DNA from: Cyanobacteria bacterium FACHB-502
GTDB taxonomy: Bacteria; Cyanobacteriota; Cyanobacteriia; Elainellales; Elainellaceae
Assembly (NCBI GenBank): GCA_014695325.1
Contig: JACJNZ010000052.1
Span: forward strand, 124,001-188,000
DNA: 64,000 bases
Reading direction: 5' to 3'
Positions 56,378-64,000 of the stretch are shown one piece after another. Position 1 is the stretch's first letter. Each line of letters starts with the position of its first letter. The notes below the pieces were generated by a model, which saw only the letters and a list, made by a program, of their open reading frames with translations, had not been told where the DNA came from and did not search any database. The translations under genes and the position numbers were made by a program.

Positions 56378-56902
56378 TTAGTCAAAATAGAACAGCGTCA
56401 CCAGTTTGCGCTGTTCTTCCGCATCGCTGCACGTTTTTAGCAGTGTATGACTATCGTGAAACGCAAAGCAGATTAACTGCTGACAGCGCGAAATAATTTC
56501 CTGATTACAAATCGCACTCGCCTCGCCAAGCGGGAGATGATCGTTAACAGGGTTCGCGACGAGATGAATCACCTGCTCTAGCTGTTCTCGCGATTCACGC
56601 GGCTGCTTATCTAGGCTCTGCGGCAGAATAACCGTTAGCAGATTAGGGTCGGCTCGCATTGCCCCCCGAATTGCAGCAGAGTTTGTTCCTGTTGCCCCTG
56701 AGGTGAGGAGATGATTCCCTGATAGCACCAGAGCATAGCTCATTAACTCAATCAGGTTTTGATGGGTAATCGGAACGTGGCGAGAGCCAAGTAATGCAAT
56801 CCGCTTTGAGCCAGTTTGCTGAATCGCAGCTAGCTCCTGCAAGAATTCATCAACTTTAGGAATATCGATAGATTGACTCAAAAGACGTATCTTGACAAAC
56901 AA
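56378..56902 (-). CDS. DprA-like Rossmann protein (DNA recombination-mediator protein A type)
   Basis: 174 residues. After ~30 helical residues comes a Rossmann-like fold with RIALLGSRHVPITHQNLIELMSYALVLSGNHLLTSGATGTNSAAIRGAMRADPNLLTVILP, which matches the GS-x-x-x-x...SG-x-A-x-G-x-D motif of DprA/Smf and SLOG-type nucleotide binders. It lacks the other domains of true DprA, so it is a short relative common in cyanobacteria and often annotated as a DNA recombination-mediator protein. A link to DNA uptake is possible but unproven. Confidence 0.8.
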   Translation of the reverse strand: MFVKIRLLSQSIDIPKVDEFLQELAAIQQTGSKRIALLGSRHVPITHQNLIELMSYALVLSGNHLLTSGATGTNSAAIRGAMRADPNLLTVILPQSLDKQPRESREQLEQVIHLVANPVNDHLPLGEASAICNQEIISRCQQLICFAFHDSHTLLKTCSDAEEQRKLVTLFYFD

Positions 56903-57015
56903 CCTCGATATTCTAGCAGGTGTCAGTAATTTTCAAAATTAGGACAACTACAGAAACCCAGTCAAAACCTATAGGCTTAGACCAGCCTCCTGAATCAGCC
57001 AGGTTTGCTTTTTGG

Positions 57016-57699
57016 TTAGCCTGACAATCGCCTAAAAGTAAAAGTTTCCTCCAGTGGATTACTGCTTGGCGAACACTCCGATTCAGCTTGAACTGCCCTT
57101 ACCGGCGGCGTCGAATTTGTAACCGAAAACGTGCTATGGGCGATCGAAGCAGGCTGTTGTGATGAAGAGATATCAGACGTGAGAACTTCAGCAGACGCAC
57201 ACAGAAAAAAGATAAAGCTAATACTGCCTAAACGGACCCGATCGCCATCATTGAGAAGAACAGGCTGACGAATCGGTTCACCGTTGACAAACGTTCCATT
57301 CCTGCTGCCTAGATCGGTCAAGTAAAAGCCCTTCTGCGCCACATACTCGATCGCCGCATGAGCACGAGAAAGCTGCCGATCAGCAATTGGAATTGCCGAC
57401 TGCTGAGGACTCCGACCAATCCGCCACTGATGTTCGGGCTGAAGCAGGGCTTGAGTTTTGCCCAGAAGATTGGTCACAAGATGCGGCTGACCCAGCACTA
57501 CTCCTTGAACGTAGGGCAGCTTTACACTTCCCAAAGCTCTGCTCGTTTCAAGACTAAGAATATCGTCTAGCAGTTCTCGGCGGTATTCATACAGCCTGCA
57601 AAACACCTGATACAGCCCTAACTTTTGCTGTAAATCACTATCCTCATAAGTGTCCATAAACTCGGAGCTATAGGACATCCATTGATGCGAGCTGACCAT
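57016..57699 (-). CDS. FHA-domain protein
   Basis: 227 residues. The FHA domain (about 90-165) reads WRIGRSPQQSAIPIADRQLSRAHAAIEYVAQKGFYLTDLGSRNGTFVNGEPIRQPVLLNDGDRVRLGSISFIF, with the conserved GR, SR-H and GSRNGTFVNG residues that bind phosphothreonine. The N-terminal ~85 residues are helical and unassigned; the C-terminal ~60 are polar and probably disordered. Likely a phospho-dependent signalling adaptor; the partner kinase is unknown. Confidence 0.9.
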   Translation of the reverse strand: MVSSHQWMSYSSEFMDTYEDSDLQQKLGLYQVFCRLYEYRRELLDDILSLETSRALGSVKLPYVQGVVLGQPHLVTNLLGKTQALLQPEHQWRIGRSPQQSAIPIADRQLSRAHAAIEYVAQKGFYLTDLGSRNGTFVNGEPIRQPVLLNDGDRVRLGSISFIFFLCASAEVLTSDISSSQQPASIAHSTFSVTNSTPPVRAVQAESECSPSSNPLEETFTFRRLSG

Positions 57700-58202
57700 A
57701 GCGTGACAGGTAATATGAATGAATAGAATGGAAAAAAGCCAGAGATTTTGCGAATTAAGAGAATCAGCAGCTAAACAGAATGCCGATTTGCGGATTGGTC
57801 GCTTTGCCTTGAGGAACAGACGAAGACAAATCGCGGATCAGCAAAATACTAGATTCAGCACAATTGCAGCACACTGACAGCCTTCACTTAACTCTAGTAA
57901 AAACTGACTCCAGTGAGAAATGCTGCAAAGCTTGAAACCTGATAGATTGCAGCAGATGATATTCACCCATTGCCTTAGATTACCCATTTTTCTAGATTAG
58001 GAGTTTCAGCAATCGATTCAGAACCGCGAAATTACTGGACGTTAATAATAGTAACGAATCTATGAAGAAATCCAGGCGCAGGGCAAACAAGCTGCACCAA
58101 TCTGCCTGAACCGCTCAAGCCTTATTCTTTCCGGCAAACGCCTTATCCTGGCAAGCTTGCTGAAGCTGGAGCGGTTGCTTCGCAGTTCCCCGAAGGGGTT
58201 AA
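57700..58202. other. Intergenic region with a palindrome copy
   Basis: About 500 bases without a convincing gene. It holds the upstream region of the FHA gene. At 58176-58205 there is a clear copy of the dispersed palindrome (TGCTTCGCAGTTCCCCGAAGGGGTTAATCA), which abuts and overlaps the hydrolase stop codon. Confidence 0.5.
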
Positions 58203-58205
58203 TCA
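58176..58205. repeat. Copy of the dispersed CGCAGTTCCCC...GGGGTTAATC palindrome
   Basis: CTTCGCAGTTCCCCGAAGGGGTTAATCA. The CCCC/GGGG arms enclose a three-base loop, and the element overlaps the 3' end of the hydrolase gene. Like the copy at 19797-19822, it sits exactly at the end of a coding region. Confidence 0.8.
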
Positions 58206-59078
58206 TTCCTGAAGAAAATCGAGCAGTTCGCGGTTTACGGTTTGTGGGGCTTCCTGCTGAATCCAGTGCCCACAGTGCGAGAGAAACTTAAGCTTGATTG
58301 GAGCCGTCACCAGCCGTTCAATGCCTTCGGTCAGCTTTTCGCTAAACAGGAAATCATCTTCGCCCCACAAAATCAGGGTTGGAGCAGAAATCGGGGTTGG
58401 GGCATGGCTCCATTGATTCCACCAGGTTTGCGGCGAAAACAGGTGACGATAGTGATTCAAAACGGCTGCCAGCGCACCGGGTTTTTCCAGCGCAGCTTGG
58501 TAGAGATCGGTATCCTGGCTGGTAAATGCGCTCTTACGCACCGCCTGACCCTGAAACAGGTTTTTGACGATCGACTTCAGATTGGAGCGAATAAACCATT
58601 CGGGCAGCGTGGGAATTTGCAGTGCCAGTAGATACCAGCTTCGGCGAATTTGATCGGCATTGCCAACCAATTCCTGCACAAACCGCTGGGGATGAGGTGC
58701 ATTGAGTACCGCTAGTCGTTGCGTCAAATTGGGAAAGCGATGGGCAAAATGCCAGGCGATCGTGCCGCCCCAGCTATGCCCGACAACATGGGCACTGCGA
58801 TAGCCAAGGTTTTCAATCAAGCCACGAATATCAGCCGTCAGCGTATCGAGATCGTATCCGGTCGCTGGCTTATCAGAGTCATTGCAGCCGCGCAGATCGG
58901 GCACGACAACCTTAAAGTGTTTTGCCAGTGCCGGAATCTGATGCCGCCAGGAATACCAGAACTCTGGAAACCCGTGCAGCAGAATTACTAGATCTCCTTC
59001 GCCCTGCGTCACACAGTGAAGGCGAATACTATTAGTCTCGACAAAAGCGTGCTGCCATCCTGATTCGATCGCAGTCAT
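58203..59078 (-). CDS. Alpha/beta-fold hydrolase (epoxide hydrolase/dehalogenase-like)
   Basis: 291 residues. The core shows ILLHGFPEFWYSWRHQIPALAKHF, the VVPDLRGCNDSDKP segment, and the nucleophile elbow VVGHSWGGTIAW (nucleophile Ser, so not a haloalkane dehalogenase with Asp). Late catalytic Asp is in LILWGEDDFLFS and His in LSHCGHWIQQE. This matches the broad epoxide hydrolase/lipase-like group; the substrate cannot be inferred. Its 3' end overlaps a palindrome repeat. Minus strand, downstream of the ABC ATPase gene. Confidence 0.88.
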   Translation of the reverse strand: MTAIESGWQHAFVETNSIRLHCVTQGEGDLVILLHGFPEFWYSWRHQIPALAKHFKVVVPDLRGCNDSDKPATGYDLDTLTADIRGLIENLGYRSAHVVGHSWGGTIAWHFAHRFPNLTQRLAVLNAPHPQRFVQELVGNADQIRRSWYLLALQIPTLPEWFIRSNLKSIVKNLFQGQAVRKSAFTSQDTDLYQAALEKPGALAAVLNHYRHLFSPQTWWNQWSHAPTPISAPTLILWGEDDFLFSEKLTEGIERLVTAPIKLKFLSHCGHWIQQEAPQTVNRELLDFLQE

Positions 59079-59171
59079 AGGAGGAGAATTTGACCTGAAG
59101 AATTGGTATGTAATTGGTATCTATAGATACGCTAGCACGAAAAACTTGTGTCTACAGATACATTCCGATTT

Positions 59172-60167
59172 CTACTGACTGGTATAAATTCCGCGTTTGC
59201 GAAGCTGTTGCACAAAGAATTCTTCCAGCGAAGGACGCGCCAGATTCATGCTGATCAGATCTGCCTGCATCAGCTTTAGGCTCGCCAAAAAATCCTGTGG
59301 GTCGCCGCGTAGGTGTCCCAGCCAATTGCCTTCGACCAGTTCGACATCGGGCAACCACTGCCGCAGAATTTCTGGATTGCCGTCGCGCACCCGAACCTGG
59401 TATAGATCGGCGTTTCCGAGCAGCTCCTGAAGTGAACCAATACAGAGCAGTTCCCCTCGTGCCAGAATCGCAACTCGATCGCAAATTTTCTCCACATCCG
59501 AGAGAATATGACTGTTAAAGAAGATGGTTTTTCCCTGCGACTTGAGAGAAAGAATAATTTCACGAATCTGATAGCGTCCCAGCGGATCGAGTCCTGACAT
59601 TGGCTCATCCAGAAACACCACTTCTGGATCATTAATTAACGCCTGCGCCATCCCGACCCGCTGCAACATTCCCTTGGAATAATGGCGCAACTGTTTTTTT
59701 CGCGCTGAGGACTGCGCCAAGCCCACTAGATCGAGCAGTTGTGGAATGCGCTGACGCTGCACGGATTTAGGAATGCGAAACAGACCCGCCGCATATTCCA
59801 GAAATTCCCATCCGGTTAGATAGTCATAAAAGTAAGCGTTTTCCGGCAAATAGCCAACGCGCTGCTTGGCGGATCGATCGCCCAGCGGTTTGCCCAGCAG
59901 TTGCCCCGTGCCCGAAGTCGGACGAATAATGCCCAGCAGCGTTTTTAGCAGCGTGGTTTTGCCCGCGCCGTTTTGCCCCAGCAGCCCAAAGGTTTCGCCC
60001 CGAAAGACCTGTAGCGAACAGTCTTGCAGCGTCACCACCTTTTGATTCAGCCAGAACCCGGTGCGATAAACCTTTCTGAGGGCGATCGTTTCGACAACAG
60101 CAGAACGATCCATCTCGCTGAATGCAGATTCAGTAGGTTGAACAGTCGATTCAAAAACAACAGACAT
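59172..60167 (-). CDS. ABC-2 type exporter ATPase
   Basis: 331 residues. Nucleotide-binding domain (about 25-240): Walker A LGQNGAGKTTLLKTLLG, signature HYSKGMLQRVG, Walker B VVFLDEPMSGLDPLG and the switch His in FFNSHILSD. The C-terminal ~90 residues are an added domain (GDPQDFLASLKLMQADLISMNLARPSLEEFFVQQL) as in CcmA/YadG-type ATPases. It should pair with an ABC-2 membrane subunit, which is not adjacent here. Substrate unknown. Confidence 0.9.
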   Translation of the reverse strand: MSVVFESTVQPTESAFSEMDRSAVVETIALRKVYRTGFWLNQKVVTLQDCSLQVFRGETFGLLGQNGAGKTTLLKTLLGIIRPTSGTGQLLGKPLGDRSAKQRVGYLPENAYFYDYLTGWEFLEYAAGLFRIPKSVQRQRIPQLLDLVGLAQSSARKKQLRHYSKGMLQRVGMAQALINDPEVVFLDEPMSGLDPLGRYQIREIILSLKSQGKTIFFNSHILSDVEKICDRVAILARGELLCIGSLQELLGNADLYQVRVRDGNPEILRQWLPDVELVEGNWLGHLRGDPQDFLASLKLMQADLISMNLARPSLEEFFVQQLRKRGIYTSQ

Positions 60168-60273
60168 GGGATTATTGCGGCATCTCTCCTGAGGTTGCCC
60201 CTATTTTGCCCGCTTTTATGTCAGTCTAGAGCATACCCAGGTCAAGAAATATTGAGAATCCAGTGAGGGCAGT

Positions 60274-60462
60274 ATGGATCGATCGAAGCTTGTTGCCATT
60301 ATTACGGGCGTAATTGCTCTAATGATCAGCATTGCCTATTTGTTGCTGGTGCAGTTCCTCGATTTTCGTGGCGAGATGGTTCCGGCTCCGCTGGATATGT
60401 CTGCGCTGCTAACTCCAGACTGTTATTTGTCATTTTTGTCATTTCCTGTTCGTCCTTTGTAA
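60274..60462 (+). CDS. Small single-helix cyanobacterial membrane protein
   Basis: 62 codons. The first ~43 residues, MDRSKLVAIITGVIALMISIAYLLLVQFLDFRGEMVPAPLD, look like a conserved small cyanobacterial protein with one membrane helix and the tail LDFRGEMVPAP. The last ~15 codons (YLSFLSFPVRPL) are encoded by a TTTGTCATTTTTGTCATTTC run that looks like a degenerate heptamer tandem repeat, so the true C-terminus may have been extended by repeat insertion. It diverges from the ABC ATPase gene. Function unknown. Confidence 0.7.
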   Translation: MDRSKLVAIITGVIALMISIAYLLLVQFLDFRGEMVPAPLDMSALLTPDCYLSFLSFPVRPL

Positions 60463-60582
60463 GTAGCCGATTAGCCCATCGTTTCCAAGCAGCCGACTAT
60501 AAACAGTCCACTACAAGCAGCCGATGCCAGGGACGAATAACCAACCACAGCACTCACGCATGCTCTAATTTTGTCTACCGAC

Positions 60583-60828
60583 TTAATTGCAGTCTGAGGG
60601 CAGATAAAACTCGCTCAAATGCAGTACCACTTCGCCAAAGTCAGGAACCCAGGCAACCCACTCCTCAGCTGAAGCCTGACAAAGCAGCATTGCCTCATCG
60701 TGGCTAAACAGACTCAAGGATTTCGTCAGCCGCACCCAGGTTGAAGGCGCAAAATCTGTGGGGAAATTAGGCTGATGATAGAGAGAAAGGGGAATTTCAG
60801 CGATCGCACATTCCAGATTGGGATTCAT
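60583..60828 (-). CDS. Small conserved cyanobacterial hypothetical protein
   Basis: 81 residues, soluble. Features include LYHQPNFPTDFAPSTWVRLTKSLSLFSHDEAMLLCQASAEEWVAWVPDFGEVVLHLSEFYL, a compact Trp-rich alpha/beta pattern. I recognise the look of a conserved cyanobacterial protein but no domain or function. Two genes flank it at short distance without evident cotranscription. Confidence 0.65.
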   Translation of the reverse strand: MNPNLECAIAEIPLSLYHQPNFPTDFAPSTWVRLTKSLSLFSHDEAMLLCQASAEEWVAWVPDFGEVVLHLSEFYLPSDCN

Positions 60829-61064
60829 AAAATTGCCCCCGATTCAACCATGCAATAAAACTTCTGTATTCAATGCTACAAAATTTTAGCGGCGGATTGT
60901 GGAATGTTTTATATCTTTACTCGGGTTGGCTTATCGTTTTGTCCATTCTTTTGTCAGACATCCGATGGAATTCGGGAAAGAGACTGGTAGGATGCAAAGG
61001 GCGATGGAGTGCCAACCTTCAGACATTTCTTTAGAGACTTCAGTAAATTTTTCAATGACTTCAT

Positions 61065-62078
61065 ATGGAGCATGAAGCTGCTTCTTCTGCCATTTCTGTT
61101 GTCGCCCCTGGCTTAGATTCAAGTTCTGAGGGCATCCGTTCCACCGTCAAGGTCACTATCCTGGGCGCGGGAGTTTGGGGCAGGGCGCTATCAACGCTGG
61201 TGGCTCAAAAAGGGTATCCGGTTCAGCTCTGGTCGCGCCAGGGAAAACTCAGCTTGCCAGAAGCCGTCTCAGAGGCAAAGGTAATCATCTCCGCAGTTTC
61301 GATGAAGGGAATTCCAGAGACGATCGCTCGTTTAAAGTCTCTTACCCTGCCTTCCGATGCAGTCCTGGTGAGTGCGACAAAAGGCTTGGATCCCGCAACC
61401 CGGCAAACTGCTTCTCAGCTCTGGCAAACCGCTTTTCCAGATCATTCGATCGTCGTGCTTTCCGGTCCCAATCTGTCTGAAGAGATCCAACAGGGATTGC
61501 CTGCCGCAACAGTGGTTGCTAGCGAGAATGCATCGGCGGCGCAGCAGGTGCAGATTATCTTTTCGTCTGATCGTTTTCGGGTGTACACCAATGATGATCC
61601 GCTAGGGACTGAACTGGGTGGCACGCTAAAAAATGTCATTGCGATCGCGGCTGGGGTTTGCGACGGTTTGAAGCTGGGCACAAATGCGCGATCGGCACTG
61701 ATTACGCGGGCACTGGCAGAGCTAATCCGGGTGGGCGTGCATCTGGGAGCGAAACCAGAAACATTTTTTGGTTTATCTGGATTGGGCGACTTGCTGGCAA
61801 CCTGTACGAGTGCGCTGAGCCGCAACTATCGCGTGGGCTATGGGCTGGCGCAGGGTAAATCGCTGGCGAACATTCTGGATGAAATCCACAGCACTGCTGA
61901 AGGAGTGAATACGGCGAACGTGTTGATAGATCTAGCCGATCGCGAACGAATTGCTGTTCCCGTGTCTTATCAAGTGTATTTGCTGCTGAACGGCAAGATC
62001 ACACCCCAAGAGGCGATCGTTGCGCTGATGGAACGCGATTTAAAATCGGAGACAGTCAATATTCAGGGCACAATCTAA
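61065..62078 (+). CDS. gpsA: NAD(P)H-dependent glycerol-3-phosphate dehydrogenase
   Basis: 337 residues. Reduces dihydroxyacetone phosphate to sn-glycerol 3-phosphate, the backbone for membrane lipids. The Rossmann motif VTILGAGVWGRALSTLVAQKG begins near residue 30, and the catalytic part shows ATKGLDPATRQTASQ, LSGPNLSEEIQQGLPAATVVAS, the Lys in GTLKNVIAIAAGVCDGLKLGTNARSALITRALAE and FGLSGLGDLLATC. The ~28 residues before the motif are not conserved; ATG 61065 is used, but a later start is possible. Confidence 0.95.
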   Translation: MEHEAASSAISVVAPGLDSSSEGIRSTVKVTILGAGVWGRALSTLVAQKGYPVQLWSRQGKLSLPEAVSEAKVIISAVSMKGIPETIARLKSLTLPSDAVLVSATKGLDPATRQTASQLWQTAFPDHSIVVLSGPNLSEEIQQGLPAATVVASENASAAQQVQIIFSSDRFRVYTNDDPLGTELGGTLKNVIAIAAGVCDGLKLGTNARSALITRALAELIRVGVHLGAKPETFFGLSGLGDLLATCTSALSRNYRVGYGLAQGKSLANILDEIHSTAEGVNTANVLIDLADRERIAVPVSYQVYLLLNGKITPQEAIVALMERDLKSETVNIQGTI

Positions 62079-62180
62079 CTGTTTAACAATTTAACTGTTT
62101 AGCTATGAGTTAAATTTTGAGTCGGTTCGCCGCTCGTCGCTCAAGCTACACTTTTTAAGGCAGTTCATTCGATCGTCCCT

Positions 62181-62888
62181 GTGCGCTTCGATATCATTAC
62201 TCTCTTTCCTGATTTTTTTGCTTCGCCGCTTTGCTCTGGCTTATTGGGTAAGGCATTGGCGAAGCAAATTGCGTCTGTGCATTTAACGAATCCGCGCGAC
62301 TTTACGACCGATAAGCACCATAAGGTCGATGATGAACCCTACGGTGGGGGCGTGGGAATGCTGATGAAGCCAGAGCCAATTTTTGCGGCGATCGAGTCTT
62401 TGCCCGTGCTGCCCCGACGAGAGGTGATTTTGCTGACGCCTCAAGGCAAAACGATGAATCAGAAGATGTTTCAGTCGTTTGCCGCGAACTGTGATCAGCT
62501 CGTGTTCGTCTGCGGACATTACGAAGGCGTGGATGAGCGAGTGCTGCATCTGGTGACGCGGGAAGTGTCGCTGGGTGATTTTGTGCTGACTTGCGGCGAG
62601 ATTCCTGCCCTCACTTTACTCAATGGCGTGATTCGCCTACTGCCGGGAACGGTAGGCAAAGAAGAATCGCTGAAGCTGGAAAGCTTTGAAGCTGGGCTGC
62701 TCGATTATCCGCAATACACCCGTCCGGCAGAGTTTCGCGGCTGGAAAGTTCCTGAGGTTCTGCTGTCGGGAAATCATCAGGCGATCGACCAGTGGCGCAA
62801 ACAGCAGCAGATTGAGCGAACCCGCGATCGTCGCCCTGACCTTTGGGAGAAGTGGCAGGCAGAAAAAGAACAAGGGGCAGATCCCTAG
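62181..62888 (+). CDS. trmD: tRNA (guanine-N1)-methyltransferase TrmD
   Basis: 235 residues starting at GTG 62181. Methylates G37 of tRNAs reading CNN/GNN codons and prevents frameshifting. Classic TrmD marks: MRFDIITLFPDFF at the start, DEPYGGGVGMLMKPEP, LVFVCGHYEGVDERVL, and the SPOUT knot-forming VSLGDFVLTCGEIPALTLLNGVIRLLPGTVG. It is usually near rpsP, rimM and rplS; here it stands between gpsA and ndhC. Length is normal. Confidence 0.96.
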   Translation: MRFDIITLFPDFFASPLCSGLLGKALAKQIASVHLTNPRDFTTDKHHKVDDEPYGGGVGMLMKPEPIFAAIESLPVLPRREVILLTPQGKTMNQKMFQSFAANCDQLVFVCGHYEGVDERVLHLVTREVSLGDFVLTCGEIPALTLLNGVIRLLPGTVGKEESLKLESFEAGLLDYPQYTRPAEFRGWKVPEVLLSGNHQAIDQWRKQQQIERTRDRRPDLWEKWQAEKEQGADP

Positions 62889-63026
62889 TTCGAAACAAAA
62901 CCCTAAACAAAACATAATCCACGTCATAACGGCTTTCGATTGCCCCACGCCGCTAGCCGCGTTTTCTACAATGTAAAAAGCAGGTAACATTAATTGAGTT
63001 ACCCTAACAAAGCGGCGAGAATCATC

Positions 63027-63389
63027 GTGTTTGTCCTCAACGGCTACGAATATTTCCTCGGCTTTCTGCTGATCTGTGGTCTTGTACCCGTCCTGGCGAT
63101 CGGCACCTCCTACATCGTTGCACCCAAGCGCAAAGGGGTTGAACGACGCACCACGTACGAATCCGGCATGGAGCCGATCGGTGCAGCCTGGATTCAGTTC
63201 AACATTCGCTACTATATGTTCGCGCTGGTGTTCGTAATCTTCGATGTTGAAACGGTTTTTCTGTATCCCTGGGCAGTCGCCTTCAGTCAGCTCGGACTCC
63301 TCGCCTTTGTTGAAGCCCTGATCTTCATTGCAATTCTGGTCGTTGCTCTCGTGTATGCCTGGCGCAAAGGAGCCCTCGAATGGTCATGA
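63027..63389 (+). CDS. ndhC: NAD(P)H-quinone oxidoreductase subunit 3 (NDH-1)
   Basis: 120 residues from GTG 63027 ([25 protein letters not shown]), the usual NdhC N-terminus and length; an in-frame TTG at 62994 would add 11 unconserved residues. It is a three-helix membrane subunit of photosynthetic complex I (NDH-1), with the loop [45 protein letters not shown] near the quinone/Q-module interface. The stop overlaps the ndhK start in ATGA, so the two are translationally coupled. Confidence 0.96.
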   Translation: MFVLNGYEYFLGFLLICGLVPVLAIGTSYIVAPKRKGVERRTTYESGMEPIGAAWIQFNIRYYMFALVFVIFDVETVFLYPWAVAFSQLGLLAFVEALIFIAILVVALVYAWRKGALEWS

Positions 63390-64000
63390 TTCCTTCTCCA
63401 GAAAACTCGGCTGCCCAACTGCTTAACCCGGTGGGACAGTCTGAAGTCACCCAAGCTCTTTCTGAAAACGTCATTCTCACTACCGTTGAGGATCTGCACA
63501 ACTGGGCACGTCTTTCCAGTTTGTGGCCTATGCTGTACGGCACAGCTTGCTGCTTTATTGAATTTGCCGCCCTGATCGGTTCCCGCTTCGACTTCGATCG
63601 CTTTGGTCTGGTGCCGCGTTCCAGCCCTCGTCAGGCAGATTTGATCATCACCGCAGGCACAATCACGATGAAAATGGCTCCGGCTCTGGTGCGCCTCTAT
63701 GAGCAGATGCCAGACCCGAAATATGTGATCGCAATGGGAGCCTGCACGATTACGGGTGGAATGTTTAGCACCGATTCACCTTCTGCCGTCCGTGGAGTTG
63801 ACAAGCTGATTCCGGTGGATGTTTATATTCCGGGTTGCCCGCCCCGCCCTGAGGCAATTATTGATGCGATCGTCAAATTGCGGAAAAAGATTGCAAATGA
63901 AGGACTCGCCGATCGGACGCAGGCTGCCCAAACGCACCGCTTTTACAGCGTTTCCCATAAAATGAAGCCTGCATCTGAAATCCACACCGGAAAATATCTC
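63386..64000 (+). CDS. ndhK: NAD(P)H-quinone oxidoreductase subunit K (NDH-1), partial at window end
   Basis: 205 codons visible. NdhK carries the N2 [4Fe-4S] cluster and passes electrons to quinone. Cluster cysteines appear in [10 protein letters not shown] (CC), MGACTITGG and [10 protein letters not shown]. Other marks: [35 protein letters not shown] and [12 protein letters not shown] 63386 overlaps the ndhC stop; an ATG two codons upstream (63380) is equally possible. The gene continues past 64000, and ndhJ would be expected next. Confidence 0.96.
   Translation, partial: MIPSPENSAAQLLNPVGQSEVTQALSENVILTTVEDLHNWARLSSLWPMLYGTACCFIEFAALIGSRFDFDRFGLVPRSSPRQADLIITAGTITMKMAPALVRLYEQMPDPKYVIAMGACTITGGMFSTDSPSAVRGVDKLIPVDVYIPGCPPRPEAIIDAIVKLRKKIANEGLADRTQAAQTHRFYSVSHKMKPASEIHTGKYL

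Overview
The window is chromosomal DNA from a filamentous cyanobacterium. The evidence is a photosystem II gene (psbK), the psbV/psbV2/petE electron-carrier cluster, NDH-1 genes ndhC-ndhK, a CpcS/CpeS-type phycobiliprotein lyase, an IctB-type protein, very frequent CGATCG/GCGATCGC (HIP1-like) palindromes, and above all hetR with a small RGSGR-ending gene (patX) beside it. HetR plus PatX is a mark of filamentous forms. The surrounding genes look more like a Leptolyngbya/Oculatella-type organism than Nostoc, but that placement is inference. No tRNA, rRNA, CRISPR array, transposase or prophage was seen.

Layout. 1-8400: tig-clpP-clpX (minus; clpX is cut by the window edge) diverges from asd-dapA-rnj (plus), followed by a small Mo-nitrogenase C-terminal-family gene. 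8700-16000: a TMEM14 protein, a DUF815 ATPase, a Gfo/Idh/MocA oxidoreductase, an LPG-synthase-type membrane protein and a hookless SbcC/Rad50-like ATPase. 16400-22200: a surface-polysaccharide group (Wzm/Wzt ABC exporter, three-part sulfotransferase, GT4 glycosyltransferase), then a small conserved gene and a glutathione S-transferase. 22600-30100: a beta-helix/RTX exoprotein, psbK, small proteins, a PIN/TRAM protein, hemW and a Ctp protease.

30600-34000 is the most notable part. hetR and, 438 bp upstream on the same strand, a 63-codon secreted-peptide gene ending exactly in RGSGR form a HetR-PatX regulator/inhibitor pair, next to a divergent ictB. 34100-43400: tldD, a NIL-domain protein, a solute-binding lipoprotein, the phycobiliprotein lyase, DUF2232-cobT, aat and yidD. 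43500-51640: an ABC exporter, a DUF218 protein, a priming sugar transferase and cobN. 51700-60200: rhomboid protease, psbV-psbV2-petE, DUF202, yajQ, MAPEG, a DprA-like protein, an FHA protein, a hydrolase and an ABC ATPase. 60270-64000: two small cyanobacterial proteins, gpsA, trmD and ndhC-ndhK (cut by the window edge).

Non-coding structure includes a family of short palindromes (core CGCAGTTCCCC-n-GGGGTAATC, at least six recognisable copies, several at gene ends), CCCCC/GGGGG-type intergenic elements, a 4 x 10 bp tandem repeat after rnj, and four or five hairpin terminators. All identifications rest on reading the sequence and on recalled family features; no database search was run.
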